NCBI GenBank assembly: GCA_965224745.1 | Contig: CBDCZY010000009.1 | Location: forward strand, 310,001 to 374,000 | Direction: 5' to 3' | Length of the DNA stretch: 64,000 nucleotides | Origin: CBDCZY01 sp965224745 | GTDB lineage: Bacteria > Pseudomonadota > Gammaproteobacteria > Methylococcales > Methylomonadaceae | Shown: piece by piece, positions 45,529-55,039 of the stretch | How positions within the stretch are numbered: position 1 is the first letter of the stretch | How the letters are laid out: every line of letters begins with the position of its first letter | Program-made: the position numbers and the translations under genes | Notes under the pieces: generated by a model | Databases searched by the model: none | Seen by the model: the letters and a program-made list of their open reading frames with translations, nothing else | Told to the model about the DNA's origin: nothing

Positions 45529-47397
45529 ATGAGCGCAAATCCCAAAGAATTTGTATCAGAAGCTGTCTCTAAGGTTTCAATTAAACCCTTTCCAGCTTCA
45601 GAAAAAGTCTATTTGTCTGGCTCTCGCCCTGACATGCGAGTACCAATGCGCAAGATCACTCAGACTGACACCCATACTAGCCAGGGGTCTGAATCAAATC
45701 CTCCCATTTATGTCTATGACACCTCTGGACTGTATACGGATACCGCTCCTTCAATTGACCTCAAGCAAGGCTTGGCTGCCGTTCGTAACAATTGGATCTT
45801 AGAACGGCAAGATACTGAAGAGTTAGCAACATTATCTTCCAATTTTGGTCTTCAACGGTTGAATGAACCTTCACTAAAGCACTTGCGCTTCGACCACCTC
45901 AAAATGCCGCGACGCGCCATAGCGGGCGCCAATGTTTCACAAATGCATTATGCCAAAAAAGGCATCATCACGCCGGAAATGGAATATATTGCGATAAGAG
46001 AAAACCAGCGGCTCGAAGAGTATCCAGAGATTTATCGCAGGCAGCATCCTGGCCAAGGATTCGGTGCTTCGCTACCAGAAGCTATGACACCAGAGTTTGT
46101 CAGAGACGAAGTGGCTCGGGGTCGAGCCATTATTCCTGCAAATATTAATCATCCTGAGCTCGAACCGATGATTATCGGCCGTAACTTTTTGGTTAAAATC
46201 AATGGCAACTTAGGTAATTCCGCCGTAACTTCCTCGATTGAAGAGGAAGTCGAAAAAATGTTGTGGGGTATCCGCTGGGGCGCCGATACCATCATGGATT
46301 TGTCGACGGGTAAGAATATTCACGAAACACGGGAGTGGATCATCAGAAACTCGCCGGTTCCGATTGGAACAGTACCAATTTATCAAGCGCTGGAAAAAGT
46401 TGACGGCAAGGCGGAGGAACTAACTTGGGAAATATTTAAGGATACTCTAATTGAACAAGCTGAACAGGGTGTTGATTATTTCACTATTCATGCAGGAGTT
46501 CGCTTGCAACATGTCCCATTAACAGCCAAACGGTTGACCGGTATCGTTTCCCGCGGTGGCTCTATCATGGCTAAATGGTGTTTATCGCACCATACAGAAA
46601 GTTTTCTTTATACCCATTTCGAAGAAATCTGCGAGATTATGAAAGCGTATGATGTGTCCTTCTCGCTAGGCGACGGATTAAGACCAGGCTCGGTTGCTGA
46701 CGCTAATGATGAAGCCCAATTTGGTGAACTGGAAACACTTGGAGAGTTGACCAAAATTGCCTGGAAACATGATGTTCAAACGATGATTGAAGGCCCTGGC
46801 CATGTCCCAATGCAAATGATCAAGATCAACATGGAAAAACAACTGGAGGATTGCCATGAAGCGCCTTTTTACACATTAGGCCCTTTGACCACAGATATTG
46901 CGCCTGGTTATGACCATATCACCTCCGCCATAGGGGCTGCAAACATTGGTTGGTATGGCTGCGCAATGTTGTGCTATGTTACCCCCAAAGAGCATCTCGG
47001 CTTACCCGATAAGCAAGATGTTAGAGAAGGCATTGTGACGTATAAAATTGCTGCCCACGCAGCCGATTTAGCCAAGGGTCATCCCGGCGCTCAGGTAAGA
47101 GATAATGCGATGTCCAAAGCCAGGTTTGAATTTAGATGGGAAGACCAGTTCAATTTAGGGCTTGATCCTGAACGTGCTAGAGAATATCATGATGCTACTT
47201 TGCCTCAACAATCTGCCAAGGTAGCGCATTTTTGCTCCATGTGTGGTCCGCATTTTTGTTCCATGAAAATAAGCCAGGATGTTAGAGACTACGCAGCATC
47301 TAAAGGGCTTGCTGAAGAAAATGCCTTGGAAACCGGTATGGCAGAAAAGTCCAAACAATTCGTTGAAGAAGGCGCTGCCATTTATCGAAAAATATAA
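45529..47397 (+). CDS. thiC: phosphomethylpyrimidine synthase ThiC
   Basis: 622-residue radical-SAM enzyme converting aminoimidazole ribotide to HMP-P in thiamine synthesis. The C-terminal cluster motif is CSMCGPHFCSM. Central blocks: PRRAIAGANVSQMHYAKKG, FSLGDGLRPGSVADANDEAQ, MIEGPGHVPMQ. AGGA is well spaced before the ATG. Controlled by the TPP riboswitch at 45397-45476. Confidence 0.97.
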   Translation: MSANPKEFVSEAVSKVSIKPFPASEKVYLSGSRPDMRVPMRKITQTDTHTSQGSESNPPIYVYDTSGLYTDTAPSIDLKQGLAAVRNNWILERQDTEELATLSSNFGLQRLNEPSLKHLRFDHLKMPRRAIAGANVSQMHYAKKGIITPEMEYIAIRENQRLEEYPEIYRRQHPGQGFGASLPEAMTPEFVRDEVARGRAIIPANINHPELEPMIIGRNFLVKINGNLGNSAVTSSIEEEVEKMLWGIRWGADTIMDLSTGKNIHETREWIIRNSPVPIGTVPIYQALEKVDGKAEELTWEIFKDTLIEQAEQGVDYFTIHAGVRLQHVPLTAKRLTGIVSRGGSIMAKWCLSHHTESFLYTHFEEICEIMKAYDVSFSLGDGLRPGSVADANDEAQFGELETLGELTKIAWKHDVQTMIEGPGHVPMQMIKINMEKQLEDCHEAPFYTLGPLTTDIAPGYDHITSAIGAANIGWYGCAMLCYVTPKEHLGLPDKQDVREGIVTYKIAAHAADLAKGHPGAQVRDNAMSKARFEFRWEDQFNLGLDPERAREYHDATLPQQSAKVAHFCSMCGPHFCSMKISQDVRDYAASKGLAEENALETGMAEKSKQFVEEGAAIYRKI

Positions 47398-47412
47398 CTT
47401 TTAGAGCTCCAT

Positions 47413-48081
47413 ATGACTAAAATAGTGTCAGTATCAATTCTTTTCTTAAGCACAATCAGCATCTTAGCACACGCTGAAAATGAAAGTGAACCAAATAATG
47501 ACTTTGGTCAGGCGCAACCTATTGACATAGGTTCCACCACCGGTTTTGCGGATAAAAATGATGTAGATTGGTATCAGTATACCGCTGAACCAGCGGAAGC
47601 AAATGCCCGTTGTTTCTTGAACGTAACACTTAATTTCAACTTTCCAGAAGGCAGTCAGAGTGATGGCGGCACTTTCAAAATTCTTGAAATTAATCCAGCA
47701 ACGGGTGCTCAGATCGATGAACATGGGTCAGGAGACCGAAGAACCAGTTTTGAACGCCGCTTTAGTATTGAAGAAGCTCGCACTTTTTATTTTCAAGTTG
47801 ATCCGCACTTGACTGATATTAACGATTACACCCTGGCTCTTAGCACAGAAGGAGATTGTTCGGGTGCTTTGAGCACAAATGAGGTGGTTTACGACTCAAG
47901 AGACTGTACATTGACCATGCCAAATGTAAATGTTGTTGATAGCGAAGGCGTCGTTTCATCACAGCAATTTAAAGTAGTCATGGATCGTTCTTTTCCGAAT
48001 GGAGGCAGTTGCAGAACGCCACCTGAAACCATCGACTTCAACATCGGTAATCCACAATCCGATATCACAACCGTACGCTAA
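47413..48081 (+). CDS. secreted protein with pre-peptidase C-terminal (PPC) like domain
   Basis: 222 residues. Signal peptide SVSILFLSTISILAHA, cleavage before ENE. Residues about 22-140 show a PPC-type jelly roll: ESEPNNDFGQAQPIDIGSTT, DKNDVDWYQYTA and a closing TFYFQVDPHLTDINDYTLAL. The C-terminal 70 residues carry four cysteines (CSGAL, CTLTM, CRTPP region). It starts 15 bp after thiC, perhaps by read-through. Function unknown. Confidence 0.65.
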   Translation: MTKIVSVSILFLSTISILAHAENESEPNNDFGQAQPIDIGSTTGFADKNDVDWYQYTAEPAEANARCFLNVTLNFNFPEGSQSDGGTFKILEINPATGAQIDEHGSGDRRTSFERRFSIEEARTFYFQVDPHLTDINDYTLALSTEGDCSGALSTNEVVYDSRDCTLTMPNVNVVDSEGVVSSQQFKVVMDRSFPNGGSCRTPPETIDFNIGNPQSDITTVR

Positions 48082-48288
48082 ACTTTATGACCAATCTGCT
48101 GTATATCAGAGCTTAAATTGTAGAAAGCGGTTTTTTTAGAAAAAATATGTTTATCAGAGGCACTTAATGATTTAGCACATCAATTCCTCTTTTACTCTAA
48201 AAGACACGGGTGATGAGATTTTAAAAAGCTAAGTTTTTGAGGTGTGAACACTATATTATGCATTGTATTACTTTGTAGGGGAAAACAA

Positions 48289-48765
48289 GTGAGTACGTTT
48301 AAAAATTGTTTTATGTTGCTAGTATTTTATTTTTTATTATCTGTAACGGGAGTGGCATTGGCTAAATCTGCTGAAGAAAACAAACAAGAAGGGGCTGCAT
48401 TTTTGGCCGATAATGCAAAAGAAAAAGGTATTAAAAAAACAGCCAGTGGTTTGCAATATAAAGTGATTAAGGAAGGGAAAGGTGCCTCTCCAATAGCCAT
48501 CGACCAAGTAACTGTCCATTACAGCGGTAAGTTAATTGATGGTAAAGAGTTCGATAGTTCTTATAAACGCGGAGCCCCAGCGACCTTTCCGTTAAACAGA
48601 GTTATCTCTGGCTGGACAGAGGGCTTGCAGCTAATGAAGGAAGGGGCAAAATATCAATTCTATATTCCACCCGAACTAGCTTATGGATCAAGCGGTGCCG
48701 GAGGTATTATTAGTCCAGAATCCACTCTTATATTCGATGTTGAATTGATTAAAATTGAAAAATAA
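48289..48765 (+). CDS. FKBP-type peptidyl-prolyl cis-trans isomerase, exported
   Basis: Start placed at GTG 48289 (VSTFKNCFMLLVFYFLLSVT), which has AGGGGAA seven bases upstream and gives a proper signal peptide; an ATG at 48244 would add 15 unlikely residues. Mature part is one FKBP domain: VTVHYSGKLIDGKEFDSS, VISGWTEGLQLMKEGAKYQF, IPPELAYGSSGAGG and LIFDVELIKI. Periplasmic folding factor of the FkpA/Mip type without the dimerisation helix. Confidence 0.9.
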   Translation: MSTFKNCFMLLVFYFLLSVTGVALAKSAEENKQEGAAFLADNAKEKGIKKTASGLQYKVIKEGKGASPIAIDQVTVHYSGKLIDGKEFDSSYKRGAPATFPLNRVISGWTEGLQLMKEGAKYQFYIPPELAYGSSGAGGIISPESTLIFDVELIKIEK

Positions 48766-48821
48766 AGGCGTCTTTTCTCCTTAATTTTTAAAATCTGGCA
48801 GAGCATAAGAATTTTTTTCTA

Positions 48822-49109
48822 ATGTCCCAGGTAAATTCAAAGCATGTTGAAATTCTAATATCTGGCAGAGTGCAAGGTGTATTTTACAGAGCTTCTGCCA
48901 GAACAAAAGCCTTGCAGCTTGAGATACTAGGTTATACAGAAAACCGAGCGGACGGCCGAGTCAAAATCATGGCTTCAGGTCATCCAGCGTCAGTCCAAAA
49001 GCTAATTGATTGGTGCCAAATTGGACCTTTTGGCGCTAATGTGAAAAAAGTGATGGTTGAAGATAAACCAATGGATGAATCCTATGAGACATTTGAAATT
49101 AGAGACTAA
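48822..49109 (+). CDS. acylphosphatase
   Basis: 95 residues. Phosphate loop ISGRVQGVFYRASAR with the catalytic Arg, and the catalytic Asn in GYTENRADGRVKIMASG. Hydrolyses acyl phosphates. The family length is about 90. Follows the FKBP gene after 56 bp. Confidence 0.93.
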   Translation: MSQVNSKHVEILISGRVQGVFYRASARTKALQLEILGYTENRADGRVKIMASGHPASVQKLIDWCQIGPFGANVKKVMVEDKPMDESYETFEIRD

Positions 49110-49181
49110 ATTCATGCTATAAAATTGGTGGTTTTTAAAGTCGATCATCTGTGAATTATTTTTCATAACCTAACCCAATAC

Positions 49182-50081
49182 CTATGCTCTAGAATCAGCT
49201 AGCTGAGAAAATAATGATCGTAGATCATTTTCATCTGGTAAACCCGGACGAGCGCCGAGTTTCATGCAACATAGCGACCCTGCCGCACTGGCAAAAATAA
49301 GACAGTCTTCCCAGCACATCCCATCTGCAATCGCAACAGCCAAAGCACCGTGAAATGCATCTCCAGCACCAGTGGTATCCACCACAGATACCTGCGGGGC
49401 AGCTAATTCTCCCCTTTGTTTGCCGCGTTGCCAAACCAAACCTTTTTCGCCAAGTGTGATAATAACTGCTGGGGAAATATTTGCTAATTGCGTTAACGCT
49501 GATCTCACATCACCCGCCAATTGAACAGCAAATTTTTCCGAACAAGCAACATAATCCACAAGCTCCATTAACATTTTTGTCCCTTGGTGAAGCGATCCCG
49601 CATCCAAAACAGTAACAATACCTTTGCTTTTAGCATCTTTGGCCAAAGGAACCGAAATGTACGGTTCATGCCCATCAAATAGAATGACCTTGGTGTTAAC
49701 CCTGGAAAAATCGATCGATTGAGTAGAAAGGGCTTGGGTGTCGCCTTTATAATTGATGAGTGCTCTGCGACCATCCGGTTTGACCAGAATAGCCGACAGC
49801 GGGGTGGGTAATTCACCTCGCACAATTAGTGATGTATCGACTTTATTTTCAGCTAATTCTTGTTGGTGTTTGTTGCCATAGAGGTCGTTTCCTAAATAAC
49901 CTGCGAAAGCAGCTTTGAACCCTAATTTCTGTATCATTACAGCAGCGTTGGCTGCAGGGCCTCCACCGCTGCTAAGAAGACTGTTGGCAACGATTTTTTC
50001 ATCTTCACTTGGATGCTCCTCTACTGAAAAAACCAGATCATATGAGGCATGACCAACGCATAAGACATCAATTTCAATCAT
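49182..50081 (-). CDS. PfkB family carbohydrate kinase
   Basis: 299-residue ribokinase-like enzyme. Signature 1 LLSSGGGPAANAAVMIQKLG and signature 2 VDTTGAGDAFHGALAVAIADG with the catalytic Asp. Substrate (ribose, fructose, nucleoside, sulfofructose) cannot be decided. Single gene, convergent with acylphosphatase. Confidence 0.88.
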   Translation of the reverse strand: MIEIDVLCVGHASYDLVFSVEEHPSEDEKIVANSLLSSGGGPAANAAVMIQKLGFKAAFAGYLGNDLYGNKHQQELAENKVDTSLIVRGELPTPLSAILVKPDGRRALINYKGDTQALSTQSIDFSRVNTKVILFDGHEPYISVPLAKDAKSKGIVTVLDAGSLHQGTKMLMELVDYVACSEKFAVQLAGDVRSALTQLANISPAVIITLGEKGLVWQRGKQRGELAAPQVSVVDTTGAGDAFHGALAVAIADGMCWEDCLIFASAAGSLCCMKLGARPGLPDENDLRSLFSQLADSRA

Positions 50082-50294
50082 AGTATAGGGCTACAAAATT
50101 CGGAAAATTGTTTTTCGAGGAACATCTCTAATTCCAGTTACTCTCAAGGTTAAAACCAAGGAGACAAAACATCCTGCAGTTACTTATAAAGTTTATCCAA
50201 AGTATCCCTACTTGCATTATCAGCTTGCGTTGAATCATATTTCAACTAAATTTAATATGAAGTACAAACAAATATTATCAAAAATAACAATTTC

Positions 50295-51020
50295 ATGGAT
50301 CAAGAAGCTCTCTTCGTATCAAATAATAGAGAAGATCAATTAAGTACGGCTCAAGTCAACGAGTTTAGATTTCGCATGGCATACCGAGTTGCCGGAAATG
50401 CCGTAGCAATCTATCTAAATAACAGCCAAAAAAAACTACCTGAAATATTATTTCATGTAAACATTAGCGAGTGGAACTATAAAAGCACTTATGATTCGAA
50501 CCGCCATGATCATATATTAGAAGGTGGCCGCTTAGTCTCTTCTCAATCTATTTCAAGTACCTTGGACGACCTCACGGACGTTGAAACTGATAACTTGTTA
50601 GTTCTCGCCGAAGCCGACATTTTTTCCCTTTTAGTTGGGCCCATTGCAGTTGCAAAATACATATCGATCATCGATAACGAATGCTTCAATGTAAACTTGC
50701 TAACAGTGAACTCGCTAACCTATTACGGTGGCAGCAAAAATCTGATTTTAATAGATGACTATCTAAAATGCTTTTGGCGGAGTAAGAGTGAAAAGTCAAA
50801 AAAATTGACTGAGATATTTCAACAGGCATTTCAGTTTGTTTCTGAACCAGAAAGATGGCTAATTATCAAAACACTTGCTCACTTTATTTTCGAACAAAAA
50901 AAATCGTTACTCGATTATCAAGAAATTGCATCCGTTATCGAAGCTGCTGATTGCTTGCATCAAACTGAGCATAATAATCTGACTAATCTTTGGCGTCTCA
51001 AAAACAAGGGAAAAGTTTAG
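50295..51020 (+). CDS. M41-like protein with degenerate zinc site (pseudo-protease paralogue)
   Basis: 241 residues, clearly homologous along its length to the protein at 54095. Where the paralogue has the M41 motif HEAGH, this one has RVAGN (31-35); GPIAE becomes GPIAV (V119); and the putative third ligand in GGKDIELIN becomes N149 in GSKNLILID. The surrounding sequence (RMAYRVAGNAVAIY, LLVGPIAVAKYISIIDNECF, LIIKTLAHFIFEQKKSLLDY) is well kept, so the fold is probably retained while catalysis is lost. No AAA domain and no membrane segment. Function unknown. Confidence 0.75.
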   Translation: MDQEALFVSNNREDQLSTAQVNEFRFRMAYRVAGNAVAIYLNNSQKKLPEILFHVNISEWNYKSTYDSNRHDHILEGGRLVSSQSISSTLDDLTDVETDNLLVLAEADIFSLLVGPIAVAKYISIIDNECFNVNLLTVNSLTYYGGSKNLILIDDYLKCFWRSKSEKSKKLTEIFQQAFQFVSEPERWLIIKTLAHFIFEQKKSLLDYQEIASVIEAADCLHQTEHNNLTNLWRLKNKGKV

Positions 51021-51209
51021 CCCAGTAAACTGCCAGATTACAACGCTTTCGTTAACATTCAACCTTTCCATTCATTTTTCGCTGAACTCAATTAGATCAA
51101 GCTAGATGCTTTCAATCGCATCTATGAAGTGCGTATTCTGGTGATCATGAACACCGATTCTGGCCATCGTGAACACTTCCCTTGTCCACGCATTGGATTC
51201 AGGTTATTT

Positions 51210-51965
51210 TTACCCTAAGTGTTCACCATCAGTCAAATTTGACTGTGTTTTTCGCATAGATTCTCCTTTTAATTTGATGCGATGTGCGTTGTGCATGAGC
51301 CGATCCAAAATAGCATCAGCCAGTGTATTGTCACCAATAGATTGATACCATTGATCCGTAGGTAATTGACTGATCATAATGGTGGATGCACTTTCGTAAC
51401 GATCATCCATAATTTCCATTAAATCATTACGTTGTGCTGCTTTTAATGGCTCAAGCCCCCAATCGTCTATAATCAGACAATCCAGTTTGGCTAATGTTTG
51501 TAGAGCCTTGCTGTAAGTTCCATCTGCTTTTGCCTGAGTGAGTTCCAGCATTAACCGTGACAGTCGGTAATATTTCACGCTATAGCCTTTCATACAGGCA
51601 GTATGTCCCAACGCACAAGCAATATAGGTTTTACCGCTGCCACAAGGCCCAGTAATGAGTATGTTTTGTGATTTATTCAGCCAATCGCAATGTAACAGTG
51701 AAGCCATCATGGATTGTTTCAGTCCTCTGGGATGCTGATAATCAATGGCATTGCTGTTGGCTGCCAGTTTTAATTTAGCGGCTTTGAGTAAGCGCTGCTG
51801 TTTTCTATTTTCTCTGTCTTGATATTCACTATCCGCTAATAATTGCAGCCGTTCCTCAAAGGGTAATCCTTCATAGGTATTAGGCTGTTCTATCTGGCTA
51901 ACCAATGCATTAGCCATGCCTGATAATTTCAGCTGCCTGAGTTGTGTTATGGTTTGTTCCAACAT
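51210..51965 (-). CDS. istB: IS21 helper ATPase IstB
   Basis: 251-residue AAA+ helper: Walker A ITGPCGSGKTYIACALGH, Walker B LIIDDWGLEP, sensor ATIMISQLP and the C-terminal DRLMHNAHRIKLKGESMR. Follows istA by 23 bp. Confidence 0.94.
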   Translation of the reverse strand: MLEQTITQLRQLKLSGMANALVSQIEQPNTYEGLPFEERLQLLADSEYQDRENRKQQRLLKAAKLKLAANSNAIDYQHPRGLKQSMMASLLHCDWLNKSQNILITGPCGSGKTYIACALGHTACMKGYSVKYYRLSRLMLELTQAKADGTYSKALQTLAKLDCLIIDDWGLEPLKAAQRNDLMEIMDDRYESASTIMISQLPTDQWYQSIGDNTLADAILDRLMHNAHRIKLKGESMRKTQSNLTDGEHLG

Positions 51966-51988
51966 AATTAATCTCGCTTGTCATTCTA

Positions 51989-53545
51989 TTAGTGAAAACT
52001 TTCTGGGCCACGGATGTTTTTATGGGCTTGAGGCAAGGCAGGCAGCGACTCTTTGTTTTCTGTCAGTAATTGATCTTGATTACTCCGCAAAATATCTTTG
52101 ATGTGTTTAAGTTTGTATAAGTTGTTTTTGTTAGCAATCAAACACGCCTTATTTAATCGTTCAGCAGGATAACTTCGGGAGAGATTGAGTAATCCCAGGC
52201 AGACTCTATAAGCCTGCTCTGGATGTTGTCGTTGATTAAGCACCGTTTTAACCCAAAGCAAGACTTCATCGCCGATGTCTTTTGCCCAGTCCATTAATCG
52301 ACCCGGTGTCCACTGATGATGCTTTTCATGTTTAACAGGCATATGCTCTGCTACGGTGGTCATGCCAGAATGATATTTTCTAGCGTGGCTGGTTATGCGT
52401 TTGTTGTGGAAGTAGAGCTCAATCACATATTCTTTGGCATGAATCGCAAGCTTTTCACCGACCAGATGATGCGGAACGGAGTAAAAATGATCGTCATAGC
52501 GAATATGATAATCAATATTGACTTTGACCGTTTTAATCTCGGTATATTGATAAGTCTGCTTAGGTAGCGGCAAGAGAGCGGGCTTATCTATGGATTCAAA
52601 CCATTGTTGTCGTGAGCCTTTCAGCTGTTTAAACGGCTTATTATTCACCTCTTCTAATAGTGCTTTAATGCAGTGGTTTAATTCTTCCAAAGAGAAAAAA
52701 GTATGGTGTCGTAGTCTGGCCAGTATCCAGCGTTCTATGATTTGTACACCGACTTCAGCCTTGGCTTTATCTTTGGGTTTTAACGGTCTGGCAGGCACTA
52801 GTGCAGTACCATAATGTGCGGCAAGTTGTTGGTAAGAAGGATTGATTTCTGGATCATAACGACAGGCTTTAGTGACTGCACTTTTCAAATTATCTGGAAC
52901 CACCATCGTAGGCACGCCACCGATGAAGTTAAAAGCTCTGACATGACTGTTAATCCAGTCAGGTAGTTTTTGACTCCATGTCGCTTCACAAAAGGTGTAA
53001 TTGGAAGCGCCTAAAACAGCAACGAATATCTGAGCAGTTTTGATTTCTCCTGTGCTGTTACTGACAATAGGCACGGTTTGACCTGCATAATCTACAAACA
53101 GCTTTTCACCAGCCTTGTGGGTTTGACGCATGGAACGTCTTTGTTTTTTTTGCCAGTCTTGGTACAACGTGCAATATTGCGAGTAACTGTAGCAGCGATT
53201 AGGGTAGTGCTGGGTATACTCTTCCCATAGCAGCAGTTTAGTCACACCTTTACGTTTAAGTTCCTGGTATACCTCAACCCAGTTAGGCAACTGAAATTGA
53301 TCGGATGGTCGGGTATCCGATTCAGGATAAAACTGACCGGCCAGTTGTTGATCATCAAGTTGCTCTATGGCTTTCCAATCCAGCCCCATTTCTTCCGCTT
53401 TACGGGTGACTTTTTGTATGGCTCCCAGACTTAATTTAAGACTGTCTCTGATCTGACGCATGCTGAGGTCAGCATGTAATCGAAGTCGTAGTACTTCGCG
53501 TAATTTTCGCATTGATATTCTCTGTGTTGGCATCACCTGTCCCAA
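51989..53545 (-). CDS. istA: IS21 transposase IstA
   Basis: 518 residues. N-terminal HTH (MRKLREVLRLRLHADLSMRQ), integrase core with EKLFVDYAGQTVPI (D), GGVPTMVVPDNLKSAV (D) and DKAKAEVGVQIIERW (E), and the Mu-type C-terminal beta-barrel YDDHFYSVPHHLVGEK. Full length. Confidence 0.94.
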   Translation of the reverse strand: MGQVMPTQRISMRKLREVLRLRLHADLSMRQIRDSLKLSLGAIQKVTRKAEEMGLDWKAIEQLDDQQLAGQFYPESDTRPSDQFQLPNWVEVYQELKRKGVTKLLLWEEYTQHYPNRCYSYSQYCTLYQDWQKKQRRSMRQTHKAGEKLFVDYAGQTVPIVSNSTGEIKTAQIFVAVLGASNYTFCEATWSQKLPDWINSHVRAFNFIGGVPTMVVPDNLKSAVTKACRYDPEINPSYQQLAAHYGTALVPARPLKPKDKAKAEVGVQIIERWILARLRHHTFFSLEELNHCIKALLEEVNNKPFKQLKGSRQQWFESIDKPALLPLPKQTYQYTEIKTVKVNIDYHIRYDDHFYSVPHHLVGEKLAIHAKEYVIELYFHNKRITSHARKYHSGMTTVAEHMPVKHEKHHQWTPGRLMDWAKDIGDEVLLWVKTVLNQRQHPEQAYRVCLGLLNLSRSYPAERLNKACLIANKNNLYKLKHIKDILRSNQDQLLTENKESLPALPQAHKNIRGPESFH

Positions 53546-53737
53546 TTAAAATCAGGTAGGTTAGCAATGGACAATAATCAATGTGTGGAAAGGATTCTGA
53601 TTGATCGTGAACACCGATTCTGGAAAAACAGCAAAAGTGTTCACCATCAAATCAGAATTAGCGTTCACTATGAACCAGAATAGGTGTTCACGATGCATCA
53701 GAATCAGTGTTCACGTTGAGCCAGAATATGCATGAAG

Positions 53738-54094
53738 CTCGTAAATATTTTTTTAGAAAACAATTATATCAAGTGTTTTTTTATTAGCTTACTAGATGTG
53801 TTGGTCAAAAATATAGAGCTTTAGTGTTTGTCATACTTTTCTATAAAAGCTAAAGTGATCTATAGCGTATATTTTCTATACTATTGTTTTTTTTAATAAA
53901 TATCCCCTTATATTTTTTTAACCCTGCCCTATTTCACTCCATTAACAATTGTCTATCTACCAAAGTGTGATCAAATTCTCAGTTAAAATGTAGCCTACGT
54001 TATACAGTGTGATATCAAATTATTTATTACTAGGTTGTTAGAAATTTGCAACTTCAGCATGATCAAAATGCTGCTTTATTATGAGGATGGTTTG
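53738..54094. other. AT-rich spacer upstream of the HEAGH protein
   Basis: About 350 bp, very AT-rich, no coding signal. Probably contains the promoter of the gene at 54095. Confidence 0.4.
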
Positions 54095-54847
54095 ATGAAA
54101 AGGAACATCAATACTGATCAATTGAGTCAAGTTGAAATGAATGAATTTCAATCTCGAATGGCTTTCCATGAAGCTGGCCATGCGGTTGCCATTTATTCTC
54201 ATAACCGGGGACAAAATCTTCCTCAGGTCGTTTTTAATATCAAAATAAAAGAGCACAATTTCTCAGAATCGGATGCATTGGCCTCTGAGCAAGATGAAGA
54301 CTATATTGCGACTGTAGAAGGCGGTCGTTTAATTCCTTCATTACCAAACTCAGAAAACGCAGCAAAAAATCGGTTATTATCACTGCAACAGCTGAAAGAG
54401 GATGAAACAGATGTTAACTCTGACCTTTTCCTGGCAGCCGTTCAAGCTGACATATTCAATCTTTTAGTAGGGCCCATTGCTGAGGCAAAATATGTCTCTA
54501 TTCTTGATGACGAATGCTTCAACGTTCACTTGTTAACACTACAATCACTTGTTTATTATGGTGGAGGCAAAGATATAGAGCTAATTAATCAATATTTACA
54601 ATGCTTTTGGAATACAGATAGAGAGGTTGCGGGAAAATTAACCGCTTTACTGCACGAGGCCTTTGCTTTTGTGACTGAATTTTCAAATTGGTTAGTTATT
54701 AAAACGCTGGCCCATAGTTTTTTGGAACAAAAAAAACAATTTTTTGAATATCAGGAAATTGTTTCAGTCATTGAGGCTGTGGATTGTATCAATGATTGTA
54801 AACGTAATAGTTTGAGTGAACTTTGGCCGCTTAACCCAAATTCTTGA
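54095..54847 (+). CDS. stand-alone M41-like zinc metallopeptidase (HEAGH)
   Basis: Start at ATG 54095 (MKRNINTDQLSQVEMNEFQS) with GAGG upstream; the frame opens earlier at 54035 but that extension is not shared by the paralogue. 250 residues. FHEAGHAVAIY at 24-34 is the FtsH-type HExxH; GPIAE (126-130) parallels the FtsH GGRLAEE block; D160 in GGKDIELINQYL is placed like the third zinc ligand of FtsH (SNDIKVATNLAR). There is no AAA domain and no signal peptide, so it would be a soluble stand-alone peptidase. Paralogue of 50295. Confidence 0.75.
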   Translation: MKRNINTDQLSQVEMNEFQSRMAFHEAGHAVAIYSHNRGQNLPQVVFNIKIKEHNFSESDALASEQDEDYIATVEGGRLIPSLPNSENAAKNRLLSLQQLKEDETDVNSDLFLAAVQADIFNLLVGPIAEAKYVSILDDECFNVHLLTLQSLVYYGGGKDIELINQYLQCFWNTDREVAGKLTALLHEAFAFVTEFSNWLVIKTLAHSFLEQKKQFFEYQEIVSVIEAVDCINDCKRNSLSELWPLNPNS

Positions 54848-55039
54848 GCTGAACTTTCCTATGTCATTAATATTTTATTTTTCGGAAGGTTCTCTTGAAA
54901 ACAGTTCTTTACAGTCAATGGGCATTTTTTAGAAAGCTTATGTGGTGCCCTTTTTCTAAATTAAGAACTTGATTCCCTCCGATTTGTCCTCGATGCTACG
55001 AAGTAGGTATTGTAATGGTCAAGTTTTCTTGGAAGGATT

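Larger units (their letters stand above)
51130..53732 (-). mobile_element. IS21 family element with 5-bp target duplication
   Basis: Ends TGCGTATTCTGG (51130) and CCAGAATATGCA (53732). TGAAG flanks both sides (51125-51129 and 53733-53737). Each end has the multiple internal repeats expected for IS21: at the left GTGAACAC/ATTCTGG units over 51134-51230, at the right at least four GTGTTCAC-type units over 53600-53732. 2603 bp. It lies between the two M41-like paralogues. Confidence 0.9.

Noticed and set aside
48244..48288. ATG 48244 as start of the FKBP gene
   Set aside because: The GTG at 48289 has a good ribosome binding site and yields a proper signal peptide at the N-terminus.
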